From: Polaromonas sp.
GTDB lineage: Bacteria; Pseudomonadota; Gammaproteobacteria; Burkholderiales; Burkholderiaceae_C
DNA: 64,000 nucleotides
Direction: 5' to 3'
Assembly (NCBI RefSeq): GCF_029945925.1
Contig: NZ_JAQSDN010000065.1
Span: 50,401 to 114,400, forward strand
Position 1 is the stretch's first letter; each line of letters starts with the position of its first letter. The notes beneath the pieces were generated by a model. That model was not told the DNA's origin. It worked only from the letters and a program-made list of their open reading frames with translations, and searched no databases. Positions 58,460-64,000 of the stretch are shown piece by piece. Both the position numbers and the translations under genes were made by a program.

Positions 58460-59995
58460 ATGAAGCAGGGACTTTCCCTTCGCGTTTCGCAGCATCTGGC
58501 GCTCACGCCACAGTTGCAGCAGTCGATCCGCCTGCTGCAGCTGTCGACGCTGGAGTTGAGCCAGGAAGTCGAGCAGATGCTCGACGAAAACCCGTTTCTT
58601 GAAGTGGCCGAGGAGGCTGCCCCGCGTGAGGATTTCGGCCTGGGCCAGGTCGACACGCCGGTCAGCCAGGAAACCCGCGAGTTTGAATCCACTACGGATT
58701 CCATAGCAGTCAGCGCAGAAGATACGGGGGCTGCAGGTCAAAATGATGCAGAACCAAGCAGCGAGGCCAAACTCGAGGAAAGCTGGGAGGGCGACGGCAG
58801 CGTCGACACCGCCCCCGACGACAGCGAGTGGGGCGGCGACGCCACGCCGCGCAAGAACAACAACGACGACAGCGATGTCGATGCCACCGAACTGGCGCGC
58901 AGCCATGAGTCGCTGCAGGACCACCTGCACCGGCAGGCCCTTTCGCTGCGCCTGTCGCCCGAGGGCAAGGCCGCGCTGCATTTCCTGATCGAATCGCTCA
59001 ACGACGACGGCTACCTCGAAGACAGCCTGTCCTCGCTGGCCGCTGGCCTGGCCGGCGACGACCTCGAGCAGCTGGAGGCGGTGGAACATGAGTTCGCGGT
59101 CGCGCTCAAGCTGCTGCAACACATGGAACCCGCGGGCGTCGGCGCTCGCAACCTCGCTGAGTGCCTGAGCCTGCAACTGCTCGACTGCAAGGACAAGGAC
59201 GAGACCCGCGCCGCCATAGCGATGTGCCAGCACCCCATGGAGCTGCTGGCCAAGCGCGACGTCAAACGCCTGTCGCAGCTCTGCGGTTTCCCCGATGCGG
59301 TGATCAAGGGCGCCATCGGCCTGATCTGCCGGCTCGACCCCAAACCGGGCCGGCGCTTTGTCAACGTCGAGCGCAACCTGATCGTGCCGGACGTGCTGGT
59401 GGTCAAGTCCGGCCGCGGCTTCAAGGTCTCGCTCAACAGCGACGTGATGCCGCGCCTGCGTGTGCATGACATCTACGCCAACGCCCTCAAGCAGAACAAG
59501 GGCCAGGGTGGCCAGGCGCTGCAGCAACGCCTGCAGGAGGCGCGCTGGTTCATCAAGAACATCCAGCAGCGTTTCGATACCATCCTGCGCGTGAGCAGCG
59601 CGATTGTCGAGCGGCAGAAAAATTTCTTCACCCACGGCGAGCTGGCGATGCGGCCGCTGGTGCTGCGCGAAATCGCCGACGAGCTGGGTCTGCACGAATC
59701 GACGATTTCACGCGTGACCACCGCCAAGTACATGAGCACGCCTTTCGGCACCTTCGAGCTCAAGTATTTCTTTGGCTCGGCACTCGGCACCGAGACCGGC
59801 GGCAATGCGTCCAGCACCGCGGTGCGCGCGCTGATCAAGCAGTTTGTCGCGTCCGAAAGCCTGAAAAAGCCGCTCAGCGACAACCAGATTTCCGAGATGC
59901 TCAAGGAGCAGGGCATTGAATGCGCGCGCCGCACGGTTGCCAAATACCGCGAAGCGCTGCGCATTGCGCCGGCCAACCTCCGAAAATCTTTATGA
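58460..59995 (+). CDS. rpoN: RNA polymerase sigma-54 factor
   Basis: Sigma-54, which needs AAA+ activators and serves nitrogen and other regulons. 511 residues. Region I is Gln/Leu-rich (SLRVSQHLALTPQLQQSIRL), region II is an acidic linker (about 60-150), and region III carries the core-binding domain, the HTH (REIADELGLHESTISRVTTA) and the RpoN box ARRTVAKYRE (489-498). Residues about 80-97 in the acidic linker (DSIAVSAEDTGAAGQNDA) are encoded by a reverse-oriented family 1 repeat. Overlaps the next gene by ATGA. Confidence 0.97.
   Translation: MKQGLSLRVSQHLALTPQLQQSIRLLQLSTLELSQEVEQMLDENPFLEVAEEAAPREDFGLGQVDTPVSQETREFESTTDSIAVSAEDTGAAGQNDAEPSSEAKLEESWEGDGSVDTAPDDSEWGGDATPRKNNNDDSDVDATELARSHESLQDHLHRQALSLRLSPEGKAALHFLIESLNDDGYLEDSLSSLAAGLAGDDLEQLEAVEHEFAVALKLLQHMEPAGVGARNLAECLSLQLLDCKDKDETRAAIAMCQHPMELLAKRDVKRLSQLCGFPDAVIKGAIGLICRLDPKPGRRFVNVERNLIVPDVLVVKSGRGFKVSLNSDVMPRLRVHDIYANALKQNKGQGGQALQQRLQEARWFIKNIQQRFDTILRVSSAIVERQKNFFTHGELAMRPLVLREIADELGLHESTISRVTTAKYMSTPFGTFELKYFFGSALGTETGGNASSTAVRALIKQFVASESLKKPLSDNQISEMLKEQGIECARRTVAKYREALRIAPANLRKSL
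58699..58748 (-). repeat. Family 1 hairpin repeat, copy inside rpoN
   Basis: On the plus strand: TTCCATAGCAGTCAGCGCAG, AAGATACGGGGGCTGCAGGTCAAAAT in two blocks. It is the reverse complement layout of the intergenic copies (AAAAT, then GCCC, then AGCTAT). In frame, in the poorly conserved linker. Confidence 0.65.
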
Positions 59996-61395
59996 ACCAA
60001 CTTCAATTATTTCTACCCTGCGCCGCCGGCGTGGAGGAGCTGCTGGCCGCCGAGGTCAAACGCATCACGGGCAACCAGGGCAAAGCCTGGCGAGCCGGCG
60101 TGCAGGTCACGGGCTCCTGGCGCGATGCGCTGCAGCTCAACCTGCACAGCCGCTTGGCCCAGCGTGTGCTGATCGAGCTGCAGCACAACAGCTACCGCAG
60201 CGAGCAGGACCTGTACAACGCCGCCGCCGCCGTGGCGTGGGAAATCTGGTTCACGCCCAAGCAGACCTTCAAGGTCGAGATCACCGCGCAGCACAGCCCG
60301 CTGACCAGCCTGAATTTTGCCGCGCTCAAGATCAAGGACGCCATCGCCGACCGCTTCCGCGACAAATACGATGTGCGCCCCGATGTCGACACGCGCTGGC
60401 CCGACGTGCGTGTCTATGCCCACCTGACGACCGACACCGTCACGCTGTACATCGACACCTCGGGCGAGCCGCTGTTCAAGCGCGGCTGGCGTGAGGACAA
60501 GGGCGATGCACCGCTGAAGGAAACCCTGGCCGCCGCCATGATCGCCGCCAGCGGCTGGAGCGGTGAGGCGGGCTTGTGCAAACAGGGCGTGCCGCTGTAC
60601 GACCCCTGCTGCGGCTCGGGCACCATCGTCATCGAGGCGGCGCAGATCGCCTGCAACATCGCCGCCGGCATGGGCCGGCATTTTGCGTTTGAAAAATTCG
60701 TGCCTTTCCAGCCCCACGTCTGGGAAGGTCTGCTGGACCAGGCCGAGCAGGCCATCACGCCACCGACCGCACCGGTGTTCGGCAGCGATGTCTCCTTCCG
60801 CATGGTTGACTTTGCCGAGCGCAATGCCGAACGCGCCGGCGTCTCGCACGCGGTGCAACTGCGCGGCGGCGACGCCTTGCAGCGCATGCCGCCCGCGCCC
60901 TCGGGCGTGATGCTGGTGAACCCGCCCTACGGCGAACGTATCGATGTGGCCGGTGTGGCCGGCATTCCCGCCCTGCAGGGGCGTGACCAGCGCCGCCAGC
61001 AAGGCGGCCAGGCGCAACAGGACCACCGCAACCAGCCCATCGACGAGTTCGGCCAGCCCTTGAGCCGCGACGCCGGCGACACCCGGGACACGCGCGAAGA
61101 GCCCGCCTTCGAAACCTCGCGCGACCGTTCGGCCAACCCGGGCCGCGAGCAGGCCCTCAATGCCTGGGGCGAGGAGGCCTCGGACTTCTTTCCGCAACTG
61201 GCCAGCCACTGGAAGAAAAACTACGCCGGCTGGACCGCCCACGTGCTCACGCCCGACATGAAGCTGCCGCAGAAAATGCGGCTCAAGGAATCGCGCCGCG
61301 TACCGATGTGGAACGGCCCCATCGAATGCCGGCTGTTCCGCTTCGACATGGTGGCCGGCTCGGCGCGCGAGAAAAAGCCCGCCGCCACGCCTTGA
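59992..61395 (+). CDS. rlmL: 23S rRNA (guanine-N2) methyltransferase RlmL-like (THUMP domain)
   Basis: SAM-dependent RNA guanine methyltransferase of the THUMP/UPF0020 family; the best-known member modifies G2445 of 23S rRNA. ATG 59992 overlaps the rpoN stop (ATGA), giving 467 residues. N-terminal LQLFLPCAAGVEELLAAEVK leads into a THUMP domain (about 50-160); YDPCCGSGTIVIEAAQIA is SAM motif I; NPPYGER (310-316) is the catalytic motif. Directly after it is an unusual linker of about 80 residues rich in Gln, Arg, Asp and Glu (about 317-397), then the conserved FFPQLASHWKKNYAGW. The rlmK half of the E. coli fusion is absent. Confidence 0.87.
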   Translation: MNQLQLFLPCAAGVEELLAAEVKRITGNQGKAWRAGVQVTGSWRDALQLNLHSRLAQRVLIELQHNSYRSEQDLYNAAAAVAWEIWFTPKQTFKVEITAQHSPLTSLNFAALKIKDAIADRFRDKYDVRPDVDTRWPDVRVYAHLTTDTVTLYIDTSGEPLFKRGWREDKGDAPLKETLAAAMIAASGWSGEAGLCKQGVPLYDPCCGSGTIVIEAAQIACNIAAGMGRHFAFEKFVPFQPHVWEGLLDQAEQAITPPTAPVFGSDVSFRMVDFAERNAERAGVSHAVQLRGGDALQRMPPAPSGVMLVNPPYGERIDVAGVAGIPALQGRDQRRQQGGQAQQDHRNQPIDEFGQPLSRDAGDTRDTREEPAFETSRDRSANPGREQALNAWGEEASDFFPQLASHWKKNYAGWTAHVLTPDMKLPQKMRLKESRRVPMWNGPIECRLFRFDMVAGSAREKKPAATP

Positions 61396-61406
61396 ACCCG
61401 GTCGCC

Positions 61407-61847
61407 ATGGACACCCAGGCGCGGGCCGGCGACTGCGTGGTGCTCGACACCAACATCGTGCTGGACCTGTTCGTTTTTGGCGACCTGGCGGCGCAGGCGC
61501 TCAAAAGCGCGGTGGTCACCGGGCAGCTGCAATGGCTGGCCACCGAGGACATGCGTGTAGAGCTCGAACGTGTGCTGGACTATCCGCAGGTCGCCAAGCG
61601 CATGACGCGCGACGGCCTGGTTGCTGCGCAAGTGCTGCTGGCCTTCGACACCCATGCGCGCACCGTGGCCGCCGGCAGCAAGGCGCCGGTGACCTGCAGT
61701 GACGCGGACGACCAGATCTTCATCGACCTGGCCGTGGCGCACAAAGCCTGGCTGCTGAGCAAAGACCGGGCCGTGATTTGTATGAAAAAAAGGCTGTTGG
61801 CCCTTGATGTACGGGCGCTGACAGCTATAAAAAACATAGTAACCTGA
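61407..61847 (+). CDS. PIN domain protein, putative toxin
   Basis: Predicted Mg-dependent ribonuclease fold, 146 residues, from ATG 61407. PIN acidic residues: VVLDTNIVLDLFVF (first Asp), RVELERVLDYP (Glu), CSDADDQIFIDLAVAHKAW (Asp pair) and LLSKDRAV. It fits the family of putative PIN toxins that carry no obvious antitoxin; none is adjacent here, since rlmL ends 11 nt before and a SEC-C protein gene follows. The last 15 or so residues (DVRALTAIKNIVT) and the stop codon come from a family 1 repeat, so the original C-terminus may have been replaced. Confidence 0.8.
   Translation: MDTQARAGDCVVLDTNIVLDLFVFGDLAAQALKSAVVTGQLQWLATEDMRVELERVLDYPQVAKRMTRDGLVAAQVLLAFDTHARTVAAGSKAPVTCSDADDQIFIDLAVAHKAWLLSKDRAVICMKKRLLALDVRALTAIKNIVT
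61797..61843 (+). repeat. Family 1 hairpin repeat, copy at PIN gene 3' end
   Basis: TGGCCCTTGATGTACGGGCG, then CTGACAGCTATAAAAAACATAGTA. Nearly identical in wording to the copy at 32559. It forms the 3' end of the PIN gene. Confidence 0.8.
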
Positions 61848-61929
61848 CTCCGGGCGGCGCTTCGCCGTGCACCCGCGGGGCTGCGGCTACACTGCCTTCC
61901 ATACGCGTTCAACCACCACGGACACCCCC

Positions 61930-62757
61930 ATGACAGATGCCCCTTCCATCCCGGAACCCCTCTTCCCCGGCGCCTTGAGCCCCGAGGATTTCGAAACACT
62001 GGACAACATCCTCGACGACCTGCGCAAGCGCGAGGAGGAAACGCCGCAATGGGAGTTTTGCGAGGGTTTCCTGGCCGCGCTGGCCTGCACGCGGCGCGAG
62101 ATTCCGCCCGACGACTACATGGCCGTGCTGCTCGACTTCGAGGGCGCCGAAGACGAGGCCGCGGCCCGGCAGCTGTTTGCCAGCGACGCGCAGCGCGCGC
62201 AGTTCATGGACCTGTGGGAACGCCGCTACCAGGACATCTGCCGCGCGCTGGATGCCGACGTGGAAAGCCTGCAGGACGAACGCGCGTTTTACCCGCAGGT
62301 CGGCGACATGCGTGGCATGCTGGCCCGGCTGCCCGAGGAGGAACGCAAGGACATCGACATGGACAGCGTGCCCTCGTTTGCCCAGGTCTGGGCGCTGGGC
62401 TTCATGTACGCGGTCGAGTCCTGGCCCGACGAGTGGGCGCTCTCGCGCCAGGAAGCCAAGGATAAACAGGCCGTCGAGGACCTCGACACCGCGCTGGGCG
62501 CCATCATCGAGCTGACCGACGACGACCCGGGCCCGATGGAGATTCCCATGCTCGGCGAAGACGCCGCGCCCAGCGCCAGCGAAGTGCGGCTCGAACAATT
62601 CGGCGAAGCCTTATGGGCGGTGTACGACCTGCGCGGCTTCTGGCGCAGCTTCGGCGCCAAGGTGGCCACGGTGCACAAGGAGGCCGCGCCCGGCCGCAAT
62701 GATTTATGCCCCTGCGGCAGCGGGAAGAAATACAAGAAGTGCCATGGGGCGGGGTGA
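61930..62757 (+). CDS. UPF0149/YecA-like protein with SEC-C motif
   Basis: 275-residue acidic cytosolic protein. N-terminal helical UPF0149 domain (FETLDNILDDLRKREEETPQ, then WEFCEGFLAALACTRREIPP) and a C-terminal SEC-C zinc motif GRNDLCPCGSGKKYKKCHG like the SecA C-terminus. E. coli YecA with the same layout binds ribosomes and may act with SecA. Start is ATG 61930; the earlier open frame includes non-conserved residues. No partner is adjacent. Confidence 0.9.
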   Translation: MTDAPSIPEPLFPGALSPEDFETLDNILDDLRKREEETPQWEFCEGFLAALACTRREIPPDDYMAVLLDFEGAEDEAAARQLFASDAQRAQFMDLWERRYQDICRALDADVESLQDERAFYPQVGDMRGMLARLPEEERKDIDMDSVPSFAQVWALGFMYAVESWPDEWALSRQEAKDKQAVEDLDTALGAIIELTDDDPGPMEIPMLGEDAAPSASEVRLEQFGEALWAVYDLRGFWRSFGAKVATVHKEAAPGRNDLCPCGSGKKYKKCHGAG

Positions 62758-62765
62758 GGCTGGCC

Positions 62766-63086
62766 CTAATCCGCCGCGTGTTTGCGGCCGGGCGGGGTTG
62801 AACGCGCGGTGGTGGCTTTCGTCTTTTCGACAAGACGGCCACTGACGTATTTGTGCAGGACGCTGGCGATGAGTGTCTGGTAAGGGATGCCCTCTTCCAG
62901 CGCCTTCACCTGGATGTCGCCAAGATCAATCGACGACAGGCGGATATTGACCCTGCGGTCCTTGACGGCCGTCGCCCTGGCCGCAGCCTTGAGCTTTTCT
63001 AACTCGCCTTTGGTGGCGACAGACTTCAGGCGGCCTTTTTCAAATGCCGTCAGGATGTCCTGTTCATAAGCATCAATTTTTGCCAT
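62766..63086 (-). CDS. CopG-type antitoxin of type II TA system
   Basis: 106-residue DNA-binding-type antitoxin. ATG 63086 has AAGGTGAG ahead of it and gives MAKIDAYEQDILTAFEKGRL; a GTG three codons earlier is possible. The central DRRVNIRLSSIDLGDIQVKA and EEGIPYQTLIASVLHKYVSG match the CopG antitoxin family usually encoded just downstream of a BrnT-type toxin. No intact brnT is present: only a short possible remnant overlaps its start. It therefore looks like an orphan antitoxin. Oriented towards the SEC-C gene. Confidence 0.85.
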   Translation of the reverse strand: MAKIDAYEQDILTAFEKGRLKSVATKGELEKLKAAARATAVKDRRVNIRLSSIDLGDIQVKALEEGIPYQTLIASVLHKYVSGRLVEKTKATTARSTPPGRKHAAD

Positions 63087-63147
63087 CTGTCTCACCTTGC
63101 TTCAGATAGTCCCGGGTTGCCTTGCGGCTGGGGATAAAAGCTCGCAT
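63073..63147 (-). pseudogene. Possible 3' remnant of a BrnT-like toxin gene
   Basis: A 24-codon minus-strand frame reads MRAFIPSRKATRDYLKQGET and ends 14 nt inside the antitoxin gene. The block R-x-x-I-x-S-R-K-A-T-R followed by Tyr resembles the C-terminal IISARKATRxERxxY of BrnT toxins, and such 3' overlap with the antitoxin is normal. Upstream the frame meets a stop and no BrnT core is visible. This may be decay or coincidence. Confidence 0.35.
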
Positions 63148-63207
63148 GTGACTCAATTGCTTCAACGTCGAAATTCACCGACGCAAAGCGTCCGGTGGCA
63201 TCACCAG

Positions 63208-63510
63208 TTAACGGGCACGTTCATGTGGCCACCGCTGTGGATGGCGCGCATTGTGAATAACAGCCAAAACGTGAACCAAATCATTTTTGACCGTGTAAAA
63301 AACACCGTACGGAAACCGTGGCAAAAGTGTGCGGCGTACGCCTGGAACAATTTCTGCGTACAAAAGCGGGACTTGCTCAAGGCGTTTGAGTTGGAGTTCA
63401 AAAGCCAACTCAAATTCAGAGCCTAGCCCTTTGCTCTGTTCCTCATACCAATCGAACGCTTCGCCAATTTCGCGAACGGCCCGACCGGCAAACTTCAAGC
63501 GGTACGCCAC
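63208..63510 (-). CDS. RelE/ParE family toxin
   Basis: 100-residue toxin of the RelE/ParE superfamily. Fold signatures are YRLKFAGRAVREIGEAFDWY at the N-terminus, GSEFELAFELQLKRLEQVP, RRTLLPRFPYGVFYTVKNDL and VLAVIHNARHPQRWPHERAR at the end, the last being typical of ParE-like members. Target (ribosome-bound mRNA or gyrase) cannot be told. It overlaps the antitoxin gene upstream by 16 nt, the usual coupling of such pairs. Confidence 0.9.
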   Translation of the reverse strand: MAYRLKFAGRAVREIGEAFDWYEEQSKGLGSEFELAFELQLKRLEQVPLLYAEIVPGVRRTLLPRFPYGVFYTVKNDLVHVLAVIHNARHPQRWPHERAR

Positions 63511-63728
63511 GAGCCGTTTTTTAAATGTGCTTTTACCTGATCCCAGGAATAACCGGCCTCTGGGTTTCGCTCAAAGTCGACCAAACGCGCTTCGAGTTCG
63601 GTTTTCAGCTCGGGGGAAACCTCAAGGGCGTGAGGGACGGCAGCAATGCTTTCCCAAATCACTTCAACGAGTTGAATGCGCTCCTGGACGGGCAGCTCCA
63701 AAATGTCGGCAACAGAAATTTGGCTCAT
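63495..63728 (-). CDS. Addiction-module antitoxin (putative, unstable type)
   Basis: 77-residue antitoxin of the addiction-module protein family. MSQISVADILELPVQERIQL VEVIWESIAAVP at the start and NPEAGYSWDQVKAHLKN at the end are the family signatures (a proline turn, then a W/SW-x-x-V-K segment that wraps the toxin). First gene of the pair, overlapping the RelE/ParE-type toxin gene; the pair probably regulates its own promoter, upstream of 63728. Confidence 0.88.
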   Translation of the reverse strand: MSQISVADILELPVQERIQLVEVIWESIAAVPHALEVSPELKTELEARLVDFERNPEAGYSWDQVKAHLKNGSWRTA

Positions 63729-64000
63729 GGAACGTAGATTACCACGGACGTTGTTTTGCGCGTTAACGTAAAAATGACCGGACCACCAACACTTGCGGCG
63801 CAGCCGCCTCTTGCCGTTGAGGGGGAGTCCATATAGGACCAGTTAGACAGCAGCCGCGGGGCTACCAGCTCATGACCCATCATGCCCTCCCGATGTTTCA
63901 AATACCTTTGCCCATGCCCCCAGCTCGAATACAAAGCCGACGAAGCTAAGGCAATGCTGAATAAGTCCCCCAGCTGGCCCGTGACTTGCATGTAGAACTG
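63729..64000. other. Window-edge sequence without recognised gene
   Basis: A 272-nt stretch upstream of the antitoxin gene. It includes the expected promoter of the TA pair in its first 60 nt. An 88-codon minus-strand frame (63725-63991) has no recognisable motif and would overlap the antitoxin start, and a plus-strand frame from 63891 is equally unassignable. It may be part of something that continues beyond the window. Confidence 0.3.

Noticed and set aside
63097..63426. Plus-strand frame opposite the toxin gene
   Set aside because: Antisense to the RelE/ParE gene, which has clear family motifs and overlaps its antitoxin normally.
63725..63991. 88-codon minus-strand frame at the window edge
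   Set aside because: No recognisable motif, overlaps the antitoxin start by 4 nt and occupies its promoter; kept only as unassigned edge sequence.
1..64000. CRISPR array, tRNA, rRNA, prophage or intact insertion sequence
   Set aside because: No regularly spaced direct repeats, no cloverleaf-like or rRNA sequence and no transposase or integrase gene were seen. The many short repeats are dispersed, not arrayed.

Overview
The window is GC-rich DNA of about 64 kb, almost fully coding, from a facultatively anaerobic betaproteobacterium. The protein types, the gene order (dapB next to ExbB/ExbD genes; lptA-lptB-rpoN) and two families of short interspersed intergenic repeats point to Burkholderiales, family Comamonadaceae (Polaromonas/Rhodoferax/Acidovorax-like). 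The genus is inference; no rRNA gene is present.

Region by region. 1-7.4 kb holds housekeeping genes: the 3' end of dapB, an ExbB/ExbD proton-motive pair, leuS, lptE, a convergent arginase and holA. 7.4-29.3 kb is one long run of plus-strand genes built around nitrate respiration: narX-narL, then (after an FNR-type site overlapping the narL stop) narK1-narK2-narG-narH-narJ-narI, a parvulin-type prolyl isomerase, a beta carbonic anhydrase, a nitronate monooxygenase-like protein, an oxygen-independent class II ribonucleotide reductase (nrdJ) interrupted by a 380-residue intein, nnrS, a nitroreductase-like protein, a small conserved protein and a hemerythrin. Many junctions are ATGA overlaps, so nitrate respiration, NO/nitro stress handling and anaerobic dNTP synthesis look translationally coupled. 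29.3-37.5 kb has proA, a c-type-cytochrome-like protein lacking its haem histidine, gshA, kup, benE and gshB. 37.5-46.3 kb is mostly minus strand: a class II glutamine amidotransferase, a DHA2 MFS exporter, a tautomerase, a small unknown, a DUF1275 membrane protein coupled to a spermidine-synthase-like protein, and a large DUF1631 protein, with one plus-strand zinc metallopeptidase. 46.8-53.4 kb has an SPW-repeat membrane protein, malate synthase G behind a type II haloacid dehalogenase, a CaiB/BaiF CoA-transferase, a LysR regulator and a DUF2214 protein. 53.5-62.8 kb is housekeeping again: argS, a SPOR protein, dsbA, lptA, lptB, rpoN, an rlmL-like methyltransferase, a PIN-domain protein and a SEC-C/UPF0149 protein. 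The last 1.3 kb holds a complete antitoxin/toxin pair and a lone CopG-type antitoxin.

The two most notable signals are (i) the intein whose +1 residue is the predicted thiyl-radical cysteine of NrdJ, so this reductase is dead until spliced; and (ii) a roughly 50-60 nt hairpin-bearing repeat, at least 12 copies in the window, four of which lie in frame inside genes (leuS, proA, rpoN and the PIN gene). I saw no CRISPR array, rRNA, tRNA, prophage or intact insertion sequence.
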